Assembly: GCF_900186965.1 (NCBI RefSeq)
Contig: NZ_LT906457.1
Span: 770,501 to 834,500, forward strand
Source: Legionella spiritensis
GTDB lineage: Bacteria; Pseudomonadota; Gammaproteobacteria; Legionellales; Legionellaceae
DNA length: 64,000 bases
Direction: 5' to 3'
In this document: positions 33,731 through 44,780 of the stretch, in pieces
Layout of the letters: each line of letters begins with the position of its first letter
Position numbering within the stretch: the stretch's first letter is position 1
The notes under the pieces: generated by a model
Databases searched by the model: none
Seen by the model: only the letters and a program-made list of their open reading frames with translations
What the model was told of the DNA's origin: nothing
Position numbers and translations under genes: made by a program

Positions 33731-34399
33731 TTACTCCGATTTGTTGTCCTGCTCGTCTGAAGAGGCTTCAGGCGCTTTTTCCTCAGCCGGGGCTGCGGTC
33801 GTTTCCTCTTCCACCGCGGCGGCTTTGGGCGCGTGGATGCTGACTACCGGCAGGTTATGGCTGCCGTCGGTTAAATCGACGGTAAGCTCAACGCCTTTTG
33901 GCAGTTTCAGATCAGACAGGTGAACCACATCGTCCATGGCAATGTCGGCCATATCCACTTCAATGAATTCCGGCAGATTTTTAGCCTGGCAGCGAATTTC
34001 AACCTGGGTCATCGTGTGGGTGACGATGCCGCCTGCCTTCGCGCCCTTGCAGACTTGTTCATTAATGAAATGAATCGGAACGTTCTTGATTAAAACGTCC
34101 TTGCCGGCGACACGTTGCAGATCCATATGTAAAATAACGGGTTTGTAGGGGTGGCGCTGCAAATCTTTTAAAATAACGTGCTCGGTTTTGCCGTCCACAA
34201 CCAGATCAAACACACTGGAGAAGATGCTTTCGCTTTCCAGTGCCTTGAGTACTTTATTATGCAGTAAATGAATGGGCTTGGGTTTTTTATCGCCGCCATA
34301 TAAAATGCCGGGGACTTTATTTTCGAGACGACGCAGGCGGCGGCTCGCACCTTTTCCGATATCGGCTCTTGATTCCGCTTCCAAAACAATAGTTGACAT
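33731..34399 (-). CDS. rplY: 50S ribosomal protein L25/general stress protein Ctc
   Basis: 222 residues: an N-terminal L25 domain binding 5S rRNA (SRADIGKGASRRLRRLENKV, PGILYGG) and the longer C-terminal TL5/Ctc domain (KGVELTVDLTDGSHNLPVV), ending in an acidic, alanine/glutamate-rich tail. ATG 34399 has GGAG upstream; the frame's earlier start at 34429 is not needed. In this order (rplY-pth-ychF) it is a conserved gammaproteobacterial cluster. Confidence 0.95.
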   Translation of the reverse strand: MSTIVLEAESRADIGKGASRRLRRLENKVPGILYGGDKKPKPIHLLHNKVLKALESESIFSSVFDLVVDGKTEHVILKDLQRHPYKPVILHMDLQRVAGKDVLIKNVPIHFINEQVCKGAKAGGIVTHTMTQVEIRCQAKNLPEFIEVDMADIAMDDVVHLSDLKLPKGVELTVDLTDGSHNLPVVSIHAPKAAAVEEETTAAPAEEKAPEASSDEQDNKSE

Positions 34400-34515
34400 G
34401 GGTAAACTCCAAAAAATATGAAAATCCATCGCTGTCCGGCCTGTTTAACCCGCGACCAGGGTAAACGCTTCTCAACAGGATAGGGCGAGGAAGTATACAA
34501 TATTTTAAATTCAAC

Positions 34516-34544
34516 TTGAAGTCATCGTCGTAATTTCATAGAAT
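34516..34544 (+). promoter_or_regulatory. Likely promoter of rplU-rpmA
   Basis: TTGAAG at 34516-34521 and TAGAAT at 34539-34544 with a 17-base spacer, about 50 bases before the rplU start. Confidence 0.6.
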
Positions 34545-34596
34545 ATGCCACTTTGTTGAATTTGTGTAAGCCAGTCAGGTTAGTTGGAGAATAGCT

Positions 34597-34908
34597 ATGC
34601 ATGCGGTAATTAAAACGGGCGGTAAGCAATACCGCGTCAAAGAAGGCGATGTGTTAAAAATTGAATTGCTGCCTGATGAAGTTGGCAATGAAGTCACTTT
34701 TTCCGAAGTGTTGATGCTGACGGAAGGGGACAAGACGACCTGTGGAACGCCTTTGATCAAAAAAGCGGTGGTCAAGGCAGAGGTTCTTGAACACGCCCGT
34801 CACAAGAAAGTTAAAATCATCAAGTTTCGTCGTCGTAAGCACCATATGAAACAAATGGGCCATCGACAATATTATACGCAAGTTAAAATTACTGCGATTA
34901 GTAAGTAA
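34597..34908 (+). CDS. rplU: 50S ribosomal protein L21
   Basis: 103 residues of normal length, with the family start MHAVIKTGGKQYRVKEGD and the basic HKKVKIIKFRRRKHHMK region that contacts 23S rRNA. It is 12 bases upstream of rpmA, the standard rplU-rpmA-obgE order. A promoter is visible upstream. Confidence 0.97.
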   Translation: MHAVIKTGGKQYRVKEGDVLKIELLPDEVGNEVTFSEVLMLTEGDKTTCGTPLIKKAVVKAEVLEHARHKKVKIIKFRRRKHHMKQMGHRQYYTQVKITAISK

Positions 34909-34920
34909 GAGAGGAAAACA

Positions 34921-35184
34921 ATGGCTCATAAGAAAGCAGGCGGTAGTACACGTAACGGCCGCGATTCGAATCCCAAGTACCTTGGCGTCAAGCGTTTTGG
35001 AGGCCAGAAGGTCAATGCCGGTGAAATTCTTGTTCGTCAACGCGGTACGCGTTTTCACGCGGGTGAAGGCGTTGGTTGCGGACGCGATCATACCTTGTAC
35101 GCACTCATGACCGGTCGGGTTGAATTTATCATGCGCGGCGCTAAAAATCGTAAATTCGTCAAGATTGTCGCCGTTGAAGAGTAA
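34921..35184 (+). CDS. rpmA: 50S ribosomal protein L27
   Basis: 87 residues starting [19 protein letters not shown], whose N-terminus reaches the peptidyl-transferase centre, with IVRQRGT-like [16 protein letters not shown]. Complete. An intrinsic terminator follows, so obgE is probably expressed partly by read-through or from its own promoter. Confidence 0.97.
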   Translation: MAHKKAGGSTRNGRDSNPKYLGVKRFGGQKVNAGEILVRQRGTRFHAGEGVGCGRDHTLYALMTGRVEFIMRGAKNRKFVKIVAVEE

Positions 35185-35207
35185 GATATCTTATCTGATG
35201 ATTACTG

Positions 35208-35232
35208 GCCCCGCTCATCGGGGCTTTTTTTT
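35208..35232 (+). terminator. Intrinsic terminator after rpmA
   Basis: GCCCCG (35208-35213), loop CTCAT and CGGGGC (35219-35224), followed by eight T (35225-35232). Lies between rpmA and obgE. Confidence 0.92.
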
Positions 35233-35252
35233 AAGTCCAAGAGAAGTTGTAA

Positions 35253-37340
<2,088 letters not shown>

Positions 37341-37456
37341 GACGGATATCCAGTGGTATGAACCCGAGGTATGAAGAATGTACCGAGTATTGAATAACGA
37401 AGCCCCGGCGTCAATAGAAAACAAACATTTGCAAAAATCACGGGTTACAGGCAGGA

Positions 37457-37488
37457 TTTATCGGGTTACCCATGGGCAACCCGATAAA
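37457..37488. repeat. 11-bp inverted repeat in the gap before endA copy 2
   Basis: TTTATCGGGTT (37457-37467) and AACCCGATAAA (37478-37488) with a CCC/GGG loop extension. An A-run follows on the + strand, so it is not a standard + terminator. The rest of the 311-base gap between the cinA-like gene and endA2 shows nothing else I can assign. Confidence 0.5.
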
Positions 37489-37651
37489 AAAAGGAATCAA
37501 TGACGCGTTTACCCACAGCGGGTGCCGCTGAATTGCAGTTCTTTTTTATGGAAATGGTTGATGTTGCCTATGATGCCAAAAATTATTTTTCGATAATGAC
37601 TATTTGCAAGATATTTTTTACTATGTAATAAAATTTTTTACGGTCAAATTA

Positions 37652-38359
37652 ATGAAAAAAAATTTTGATATTATTGTTTTATTTGCTTTGCTGGCTATCT
37701 CGTGTTCTTTATATACGTCTGAACCTAAATCTTTTTCAAAATCTAAAAAGATAGCGGGGGCGTTGTTTATCAATCATCGTTTTACTCTATATTGTCAGTG
37801 TCGATACGATAAAAATAATAAAATTGATCTAAGTAGTTGTGGTATGCAATCAGCATCAAACAAAAAGCGTGCGCATCGTATTGAATGGGAGCACATGATG
37901 CCTGCTGAAAATTTCGGTCGTCAGTATCGCTGCTGGCGGGAGTCATTATGCAAAGACAGTAAAGGCAGGGCGTATAAAGGACGTAAATGTTGCTCCAAAA
38001 TAGACAAGGCTTTTCGGAAAGCTGAAGCTGAACTTTATAATTTATGGCCGGCAAGTGGTTTAATCAATCAGATACGCAGCAATTACCGGTATTCGTCGAT
38101 TCCTGAGAAAAGGCAGACTTACGGCTGTAATTTTTATGCTGATAAGGTATTGAGAAAAGCCGAGCCGCCTGATTCTGCAAAAGGTATAGTGGCCAGGGCT
38201 AATTTATTCATGGCCGATAAATATGGTATACGTTTAAGCAGGCAGCAAAAACAATTGTTTAACGCCTGGAACAGAGATTTTCCGGTGACTGAATTTGAGA
38301 GGACATGGTCACTTCGGGTGGCTAGGGTTGAAGGGTATGAAAACCCTTATATTCGATGA
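37652..38359 (+). CDS. Endonuclease I (EndA/Dns-type), copy 2, complete
   Basis: A 235-residue exported nuclease with a signal-peptide-like N-terminus (KKNFDIIVLFALLAISCSLY), then SKKIAGALFINHRFTLYCQC, catalytic EWEHMMPAENFGR and several Cys pairs (CQC, CC) suited to disulfides. Endonuclease I degrades extracellular DNA, for nutrient use or escape from DNA traps. It is closely similar to the truncated copy at 15706, at protein and DNA level, and the 3' flank also resembles DNA near that copy. No clear ribosome site is seen before ATG 37652. Confidence 0.85.
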   Translation: MKKNFDIIVLFALLAISCSLYTSEPKSFSKSKKIAGALFINHRFTLYCQCRYDKNNKIDLSSCGMQSASNKKRAHRIEWEHMMPAENFGRQYRCWRESLCKDSKGRAYKGRKCCSKIDKAFRKAEAELYNLWPASGLINQIRSNYRYSSIPEKRQTYGCNFYADKVLRKAEPPDSAKGIVARANLFMADKYGIRLSRQQKQLFNAWNRDFPVTEFERTWSLRVARVEGYENPYIR

Positions 38360-38854
38360 ATATGGATGATGACTGACGGTTTAATCTCTTAGCTTACAGC
38401 TTGAAAAGGTTAAGAGGATTATCCGGAAACAGGTAGGCGCATAGTTTATCTGTAGTAGTTCAAATTTGGCATGATAGTCCCTTCCTTGAAATTCATCTAT
38501 AAATTTCAAGATATAGTTAATTCTGCTTTTAAAATCTGGAATATTTTTGTCTTCTCTCTCCAAAGACGAAGAGAGGCGATTCATTTATAACCCCTACCTA
38601 TTACAACATCATTCCCATATCATTTGTGATAGATAACTTACCATATACATCACAAACATGATGTTGTTGGGAAAAATCCAATGAAGTTGACCTTGTATTG
38701 TCTTGATTGTAAATATGAAAAAAACTCGATGTTTACGATAGATAAGATTTTGAATATTACAAAAATAAAAATAAAAATAAAAATAAAAATGAAAAGGTAT
38801 ATACTAAATCAGACGAGCGAATAAATTTCCCTGCGTACAATTTATTCGCTCATT
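38360..38854. other. Gap after endA2: shared flank, AAAAAT x5, 13-bp hairpin and GTTAGGC
   Basis: The first bases repeat those after endA copy 1 (atgaatatggatgatgact). About 38530-38770 resembles 19640-19860. A hexamer AAAAAT is repeated five times at 38761-38790. GAGCGAATAAATT (38815-38827) and its exact inverse (38839-38851) form a 13-bp stem. GTTAGGC follows at 38861, a 7-mer also found at integron attC ends. No credible gene is seen. Confidence 0.6.
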
Positions 38855-39676
38855 TTGAACGTTAGGCATGCAACTAACTTAAGGAGTGATATCATCGAAT
38901 CTATAGCAGATGGAGCACTGGCTTTACTTAAAGACACAGTAAAAATACTTTCAAGTTTTCCTAAATATGAGTATATAGTAATTGGCGGCTGGTGCGCCGT
39001 ATTAAGGAATACTACAAGGATAAATCACCCAGGAACACTAGATGTTGATATATTGTTCAAGGAGTCATCCAAGTCAGGGTATTTAAAAAATGTGATTAAG
39101 TCCTTTATTGATAAAGGCTTTATGCCTTCTGCTAAACATTCCTTTCAACTTCTAAGGCCGCAAATAATAAATGGCATGCGTTATATCTATAATATAGATA
39201 TTCTTCACCCTTACATGACTGAAAATCCAGACGAAATTGGGAAATTTGTGGATCATTTGGAGCTAGATGTACCTTTAAATAACTCTGAAAAAGTACTAAA
39301 AAAAATGAAGTCTATAGTCCTACCGAATTCTGAAATATTATTCAGAGAAAGTCTTTTTGATGAATGCCAGAAACTTGGGGAGGTTTTTAAATTGGTGTCT
39401 TTTTTGGGTATGTTTATTACAAAAATGGATAGTTGCCGAAATCCAAAGAGAGAAAGGGATTCTTTTGATATTTACTTGGCATTTTTAAGCGATGGAATTG
39501 ATGTAAATAAAATAGAAACTATGGCAGAAGGAGATAGTCGCATCAAGGATTCATTGGAAAATTTCAAAACACATTTAAATGAGGATAGTGAGACTTTCGA
39601 TAAAAATGTACGATATTTTTGCAACTCCATTGAAGACTCACCTGCCAATTTCATATTAAACAAGCTAAATGGTTAA
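38855..39676 (+). CDS. Nucleotidyltransferase-fold protein (AbiEii/MNT-like), start codon uncertain
   Basis: The frame is 273 codons from a TTG at 38855. The protein has EYIVIGGWCAVLRN and TLDVDILFKE, the GG...DxD pattern of nucleotidyltransferases, then NIDILHP and KMDSCRNPKRERDSFDIYL, similar to the K...R...RDxxDl end of AbiEii-type enzymes. AbiEii proteins are toxins of type IV systems; no antitoxin partner is adjacent. A strong AAGGAG at 38881-38886 points to an initiation site at 38894, but the codon there is ATC. Either initiation is at AUC, at the upstream TTG, or an ATG has mutated and the gene is failing. Confidence 0.65.
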   Translation: MNVRHATNLRSDIIESIADGALALLKDTVKILSSFPKYEYIVIGGWCAVLRNTTRINHPGTLDVDILFKESSKSGYLKNVIKSFIDKGFMPSAKHSFQLLRPQIINGMRYIYNIDILHPYMTENPDEIGKFVDHLELDVPLNNSEKVLKKMKSIVLPNSEILFRESLFDECQKLGEVFKLVSFLGMFITKMDSCRNPKRERDSFDIYLAFLSDGIDVNKIETMAEGDSRIKDSLENFKTHLNEDSETFDKNVRYFCNSIEDSPANFILNKLNG

Positions 39677-39695
39677 CAAACCCGCAGTCCTAATT

Positions 39696-40728
39696 TGTGT
39701 GATTCATAGAGATCCTTTCAATTTTTTCATGATCAAATCTGTATGATAATTGGCTATTTGGATGCGTTCATTGTCGATTTTATAGTTATTACCAACTTCT
39801 TCACTTAGAGGGGTTATTTCACTTAATTCAGCGACAATAGCCGAGGGAGGTTGTCCTTTTAGTGAGCCATGAGGTCGTTGCCAGTTATAGAAAAATTGCC
39901 ATTGCGCTAGCTCCTCTCTAAGTTTTTCAAAATCAGATAAATCTGCAATAGCATAAAATTCTTCAAGATCCGTTTTTTGCGATCGCTCTACTTTGCCGTT
40001 TAAATGGGGGGAAGCTGGCTTATTGGGCCTAAATTTAATACCTAATTCCATCAATTTTAGCTGAACTTTCTCGGCAAAAAATTCTAATCCTCTATCCGTT
40101 TGAATACGCTGGATTGGAAAAGGGAATTGCTCAAGAACCAAGTCTAAAAATTGTAGTGTATTAGTTGCTGTACGCCGTTTGTAAATCTCTAATACGCGCC
40201 AGCGAGAGCAATCATCAACAGCAGTATATTGATAAATTCCTGGTGCTATTTTACAGGTATCCATTTGGATACGGTCGCCAGGAATAGGACGACTATAACG
40301 CTTAAATTTCTTTTTCCGCTTAAGTTTTTTTATTGGTTGTATCTGGTTGTTAGTTAACGCTTTATGGATGCTAGCTAAAGAAAGCGGACAATTGTGTAAC
40401 CTAATCAATTCAGTTTGAATACGCCTCGCACCCAGATTACGACTGAGACGCAGCTCAAGAATTAGCTTAATCAGTTCTGAGTTTAATTTTTTATTTGGTG
40501 ACAAATGAGGCTTTTTGCTTTGATCACTTAATCCATCAATACCAGCTTCTAAATAACGCCTGTACCATTTCCTCAGTGTAGGACGAGAAATACCGCATTT
40601 ACGACAAACATACCCTGCATCTTTAGTTTCAAGATATAGATTTACCCAAGTTAACCTGGCTTTAATTTGCTGTTTCATAAGGCGGGTAAATCTATCAGTT
40701 AATTGAAACGATGTCTATGAATCACACA
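39696..40728 (-). mobile_element. IS481-family insertion sequence with 7-bp target duplication
   Basis: Terminal inverted repeats begin TGTGTGATTCATAGA on both sides. The flanks CCTAATT (39689-39695 and 40729-40735) match and look like a target-site duplication. The 1033-bp element holds one transposase gene. Confidence 0.92.
39704..40678 (-). CDS. IS481-family transposase
   Basis: 324 residues with an N-terminal helix-turn-helix (YVCRKCGISRPTLRKWYRRY) and a DDE integrase core: D in RIQMDTCKIA, D in RIQTDRGLEF and E in LNGKVERSQKT. The frame is intact, so the enzyme is probably active. Confidence 0.93.
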   Translation of the reverse strand: MKQQIKARLTWVNLYLETKDAGYVCRKCGISRPTLRKWYRRYLEAGIDGLSDQSKKPHLSPNKKLNSELIKLILELRLSRNLGARRIQTELIRLHNCPLSLASIHKALTNNQIQPIKKLKRKKKFKRYSRPIPGDRIQMDTCKIAPGIYQYTAVDDCSRWRVLEIYKRRTATNTLQFLDLVLEQFPFPIQRIQTDRGLEFFAEKVQLKLMELGIKFRPNKPASPHLNGKVERSQKTDLEEFYAIADLSDFEKLREELAQWQFFYNWQRPHGSLKGQPPSAIVAELSEITPLSEEVGNNYKIDNERIQIANYHTDLIMKKLKGSL

Positions 40729-40831
40729 CCTAATTATTCTTGCTGATTCTATTAAAAATCTTCCTTAATTTTATTTTTAGCCATTTACAAAGGTCTTAGT
40801 TTTACAGACTCAAGTGACTCATACTTGGATA

Positions 40832-41152
40832 CTACTTCTGACCTTGGGAACTTGCCTTTTTGATCCAAAGATATTGACCCCCTGATTTATATCTTTCTTT
40901 GATATTTCCTTTTATAACCTCATAATACTCATATCCAGAATGTCGAACATCAGCCCATCTAAATGTTGCTCCATCTTGTCTTTCTTTTTGAATATCAGAA
41001 TCTTCATCAGCCCATTTCAGTTGAACAGGAACTTCTTCTATAATCGAATTATTAATTGGAACAATTTTATACCCCAGCTTATTTAACAGCCAGTTAAGTA
41101 ATCGTAATATCAAACCAACACTAGATGCCTCCAAGCTAATTCTCCTAATCAA
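40832..41152 (-). CDS. Small hypothetical protein
   Basis: 106 residues, not recognised. The N-terminus has an amphipathic or weakly hydrophobic stretch (GLILRLLNWLLNKLGYKIV). The rest is charged, with two similar short phrases, LKWADEDSD and FRWADVRHSG. It lies between the IS481 element and an IS5 scrap in an A/T-rich accessory patch. It may be a real small gene or a remnant. Confidence 0.4.
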   Translation of the reverse strand: MIRRISLEASSVGLILRLLNWLLNKLGYKIVPINNSIIEEVPVQLKWADEDSDIQKERQDGATFRWADVRHSGYEYYEVIKGNIKERYKSGGQYLWIKKASSQGQK

Positions 41153-41282
41153 AAATCTCTTTTAGATATATTATAGACGTTGGGTTTTCCTGGAGCGCAG
41201 ACACCATCCATATCCGAATCCTATTGCTCCCCTTTGTTACCGCATACAGGGCTTTATTAGATATATTCAAAACATTTTGTAA

Positions 41283-41372
41283 AAAGGCTATGATAGCGAA
41301 GAAGTACGAGATGTTATTCGCAAGAAACTATCTATTCCTGTCATTCCAAGGAAATCTAATCCTATATCATGA
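41283..41372 (+). pseudogene. Fragment of an IS5-type transposase
   Basis: In one frame the sequence reads GYDSEEVRDVIRKKLSIPVI, then PRKSNPIS and a stop, matching the 'KGYDS..lr..i....a.pvIPpr.nR' segment of IS5-family transposases. An in-frame stop lies just upstream, so only about 28 codons remain. Confidence 0.65.
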
Positions 41373-41373
41373 A

Positions 41374-42270
41374 TTACTCGATAAATGATAAGCAATCTAA
41401 GCAAAAATCACCCCAATCTTGGCTTGATACCACATTATTTGAACAGCTTTTGTTTTTTGTGCAAATATGATTCTCCACATAAAATTTATTTTGGCAAATT
41501 GGGCAAAACAGTATCTTATTGGATTCTTTCGGGCTATTTAAAAAATACGCTAAATCACATTTATCAATTATAGTATATGCACATTTATTGTAATGGGTAC
41601 ATTCTGGACAGGCAAAAAACTTATTTGTTTTAATATCTAATAATTTCTTGATATTATTAATTTTTAAATATTTCTTAAAAAGAAAGAAATACCTCCAAAG
41701 TAATATAGTGTTTGACCCTGAATGTTCTTCATAAGGTATATAAGGACGAATTTCATTTAACCACGAATTCCCCCAAAAATTGTCAAGATAAATAAATATA
41801 TAATTGCAAATTTCCTCGGGATTAAGGAATTCTGTGTGCACTCCATGAACTATTGAATTTCTTAGTTTGCGCAAAGAATTCATGTTTTGTAAAACAATAT
41901 GGTTGATTTTTTTGTTCTTGGTCTCACTATAAATTTTCAATAATGAGTCAAAACCGTGTAAATGAAGTGAGTTAAAATCCCTATCTTTCCATAAATCAGG
42001 ATGGGTGGAAATTATTAGATAAGGCGATTCATTGCAAACCTCTTTCTTTAAAAAATTTTCTATACTTTGAAATAACAAAATTAAAATTGCATATAGCTCC
42101 TCTTGATTATTATTTATATAATCATGAATGGCAGTTTCCTCGTTTTCTATTTCCATTTCTGGAATTATGTTTAAATATTCATCGAATAAATATAATTGAT
42201 TTAAGCTATATAAAAAAAGACGAATACTTACTTTTTTAAACACAGTTTCATCTGGCAATCCCTTTATCAT
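41374..42270 (-). CDS. HEPN-motif protein with C-terminal zinc clusters
   Basis: A 298-residue, A/T-rich gene. The first 200 residues look all-helical and contain LRKLRNSIVHGVHTE, with the HEPN RNase/dimer motif RxxxxH (R137 to H142). The last 80 residues carry several Cys pairs (FACPECTHYNKC, FCPICQNKF, CTKNKSCS, FCLDCL), likely two or three zinc ribbons. HEPN proteins with zinc fingers occur among RNA-targeting toxins and defence proteins. It is near IS scraps and a nucleotidyltransferase-like gene, but the two are 1.7 kb apart and not an operon. No known family name is assigned. Confidence 0.65.
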   Translation of the reverse strand: MIKGLPDETVFKKVSIRLFLYSLNQLYLFDEYLNIIPEMEIENEETAIHDYINNNQEELYAILILLFQSIENFLKKEVCNESPYLIISTHPDLWKDRDFNSLHLHGFDSLLKIYSETKNKKINHIVLQNMNSLRKLRNSIVHGVHTEFLNPEEICNYIFIYLDNFWGNSWLNEIRPYIPYEEHSGSNTILLWRYFFLFKKYLKINNIKKLLDIKTNKFFACPECTHYNKCAYTIIDKCDLAYFLNSPKESNKILFCPICQNKFYVENHICTKNKSCSNNVVSSQDWGDFCLDCLSFIE

Positions 42271-42489
42271 AAAGAACCTATAAATAATTTTTAGAACATA
42301 ATGAGTATTATATTAGATAAATTAGTACACTCTTGCAAAGAAATTAAATAAGCAATGATTGCAATATTTGATCAATAATGTCTGACTACTATTTCTAAAC
42401 TAACTCATTATTTTAGTTACTTATAGAAAAGTAAGATAGGTGAAGAAAACCCTTCCATTTTTAACCGATTTGGAATGTAATTATACCCC

Positions 42490-43020
42490 CTAATTTTCCA
42501 AGGCCTTCATAACCTTGTTAACATCTTCTGCAATAATTTTATTGATTTCTGAAGCTTGATCGGAATAACCAACCGATTCAACAACCAGGGTGGCGAGTTC
42601 TTCGTAAAAAGTGTCTCGTTCGCGATGTTGTTTTTCCAGCAAGCTCTTCATATCATCCACGGGAAGTGCTGGAACTCGTCCATTTTTCATACGGCCTAGC
42701 TGGGTTGGAATAGAGACTTTCAGGTAAACCACAAATTCAGGGGATAACAATTGTCGGCATTGTTCGCTTGATACGACACATTCTTCCAATAAAATGACAA
42801 TATTTTCTTTTTTAATACAATGAGAAATGATATCGGCTTGACAGCGATTAAACGCGGCTTCTCCTTGCTCGCCCAGAATGTCTCGTGTCTGTCGGCCAAT
42901 GTAACGTTCGATACTTGGATTGGCATCAACGACTTGCCATCCCAGTTTTTTAGCTAATGCTTCGGTAAATACAAACTTGCCGGCACCCATATGGCCGATG
43001 ATGAAAATACGCTTTGCCAT
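42490..43020 (-). CDS. Shikimate-kinase-like P-loop protein with altered Walker A
   Basis: A 176-residue small-molecule-kinase-fold protein. FIIGHMGAGKFVFTEALAKK is the P-loop, but Phe stands where Ser/Thr normally follows Lys (GKF instead of GKS/T). ERYIGRQTRDILGEQGEAAF matches shikimate kinase (…G.sI..iF...GE..FR). The Mg-binding Ser/Thr is therefore lost, and ATP hydrolysis may be weak or absent. It stands alone, opposite in direction to the GFA gene. A true aroK would be expected next to aroB, so this is likely a divergent paralogue. Confidence 0.75.
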   Translation of the reverse strand: MAKRIFIIGHMGAGKFVFTEALAKKLGWQVVDANPSIERYIGRQTRDILGEQGEAAFNRCQADIISHCIKKENIVILLEECVVSSEQCRQLLSPEFVVYLKVSIPTQLGRMKNGRVPALPVDDMKSLLEKQHRERDTFYEELATLVVESVGYSDQASEINKIIAEDVNKVMKALEN

Positions 43021-43131
43021 CGTTGCATATCCTTTGTGAGTTTCAGCAAGGAATTATATCATGTTAGCCTGGACTCGGTGCACTTATCTTTTATTGGCGG
43101 CAAATTGCGATGACTTTGAAGGAGGTTGGTG

Positions 43132-43536
43132 ATGACTATGCAGGGTGGATGTTTGTGTGGTGCCGTACGCTTTCAGTTGAAGGGGACAGTGAACGGCTTT
43201 TATTTTTGCCATTGTTCACGCTGTCAGAAAAGTAGCGGCAGTGCGCACGCTAGCAATTTATTTGTGAGCAATGGCACGTTGGTTTGGGAGCAGGGTGAGA
43301 ATGTTTGTGCTGATTACGAACATGAGGGAACACGTTTTAGCAAGCGTTTTTGCAAGCGCTGTGCGTGTCCTTTACCGCGAATTATTGATGATAAAAATAA
43401 GTTAATCCAGGTTCCGGCCGGTAGCCTGGATGGTGATCAATATTTTAAGCCGACGGCGCATATTTTTATGGAATCAAAAAAATGCTGGGAAGATGAATTA
43501 TCCCAAACCCAGCGATTTCCTGGTTTACCGGAGTAA
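43132..43536 (+). CDS. GFA-family (glutathione-dependent formaldehyde-activating-like) zinc protein
   Basis: 134 residues with the GFA zinc ligands: GGCLCGAVRF (CxC), FCHCSRCQK (CxxC region) and FCKRCACPL. GGAGG lies 6 bases before ATG 43132. GFA proteins bind S-hydroxymethylglutathione-like adducts, but many members have unknown roles. A partial duplicate of this gene lies at 44781, after the phosphotransferase gene. Confidence 0.85.
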   Translation: MTMQGGCLCGAVRFQLKGTVNGFYFCHCSRCQKSSGSAHASNLFVSNGTLVWEQGENVCADYEHEGTRFSKRFCKRCACPLPRIIDDKNKLIQVPAGSLDGDQYFKPTAHIFMESKKCWEDELSQTQRFPGLPE

Positions 43537-43682
43537 TCAGGATGGACTAGGCGCAAGTACCCCAAAAACTCATGTCTGAGAAAGGTATCCAGGCGTCTAT
43601 TCCAGGCTCTGTGAACCAACGTCATCGTGAACGGATAATATGGAACATATAAAAATATAATGAATTACGTTGAGTTTGTCCT

Positions 43683-44636
43683 ATGAATAATAATCTGGCT
43701 CCAAGTGAGCAAGACATATTATCTGCTGTGAGTTCAATGACAGGAGAGCGGGTGTTATCTTTGACACGAATGGCAACTGGCGATCAAAACTTTGTATTTG
43801 CCATACATACTGCTGGTTCAGAGTATGTACTTCGTATGACAGATATCAGCCACAAACATAAATTTTACGCTGCTATGAAATGGCAGAAAATGTTACTTCC
43901 ACTGGGAGTACCACTTGCTGAATTTATTAATTCAGATTTAGAGGCCAGGTATTCCCCTTTTCCAGCGTTATTGATGTTGCGCTTACCTGGGGATGATCTT
44001 ATTAATGTCTATCCACAACTTACAGATCAAGACAAGAGGAATTTAGCTGATGAAATGATTAATATTCAAGCGCTATGCAATAGCTTACCAAAAGGGCCAG
44101 GTTATGGCATTCTGGATAGTTATGATGATCCTGCAATATATGGTTCGTGGTATGAGTTTCTGGTAAAAAGGTTGGAGTTTTGCAAAAAACAGATAACAAA
44201 TACAGCGATTTTTAATCCAGCATTTGCTACACAGGTTTTAAATATAGCCAGAGATTTGAAAGATAAATTTAATACCATTCAACCAAAACCTTTTTTATGG
44301 GATGCCAGTGAACGTAACGTTTTGGTACATAATGGTAAGATTTCAGGTATTGTAGATGTTGATGAACTATGCTTTGGTGATCCATTATTAGTCATTGCAT
44401 TGACAAGCACCTGTCTGGAACTGGATGGCTTTGATACTAAATATACGGATTACTGGGCATCGGAATTAGCACTTGATGAGTCTGCGCAGGCGAGGCTCAA
44501 TTTTTATAGATTATTTTATGCTGTTGCATTTATGCGGAAACATGCAATGCAAACGGCAAACAGGAAAAAATTGATGCTTGATAAAGAGACATTATTGCGT
44601 ATTTTTAATAATTCATTGCAGCGGATGAATTATTAA
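43683..44636 (+). CDS. Aminoglycoside-phosphotransferase-family (APH) kinase-like protein
   Basis: 317 residues with the APH fold: GDQNFVFAIHTAGSEYVLR (phosphate loop and Lys/Arg strand) and FLWDASERNVLVHNGKISG followed by IVDVDE (the Brenner and DFG-like motifs). The usual 'HGDLxxxN' reads LWDASERN, keeping Asp and Asn but not His. The substrate is unknown; relatives phosphorylate homoserine, choline, methylthioribose or antibiotics. It lies between the GFA gene and its partial duplicate. Confidence 0.8.
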   Translation: MNNNLAPSEQDILSAVSSMTGERVLSLTRMATGDQNFVFAIHTAGSEYVLRMTDISHKHKFYAAMKWQKMLLPLGVPLAEFINSDLEARYSPFPALLMLRLPGDDLINVYPQLTDQDKRNLADEMINIQALCNSLPKGPGYGILDSYDDPAIYGSWYEFLVKRLEFCKKQITNTAIFNPAFATQVLNIARDLKDKFNTIQPKPFLWDASERNVLVHNGKISGIVDVDELCFGDPLLVIALTSTCLELDGFDTKYTDYWASELALDESAQARLNFYRLFYAVAFMRKHAMQTANRKKLMLDKETLLRIFNNSLQRMNY

Positions 44637-44780
44637 GCTTGTTGTTATCATGCCGTATTATTTATATATAGGGATGCTAAAAAGGGAGGGTTACCGAGGC
44701 AATTAACTGTATTAGTGTGATTACCGAGGGAAACTGTCGGATTAATTAGCACGCGACTTTATCACTTTATATATATCTGT

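Noticed and set aside
37457-37488. Rho-independent terminator
   Set aside because: The stem is good but is followed by A, not T, on the + strand, and no - strand gene ends there.
38761-38790. AAAAAT x5 as a phase-variation tract
   Set aside because: It lies about 100 bases from the nearest start and outside any promoter I can place, and six-base units would not shift a frame.
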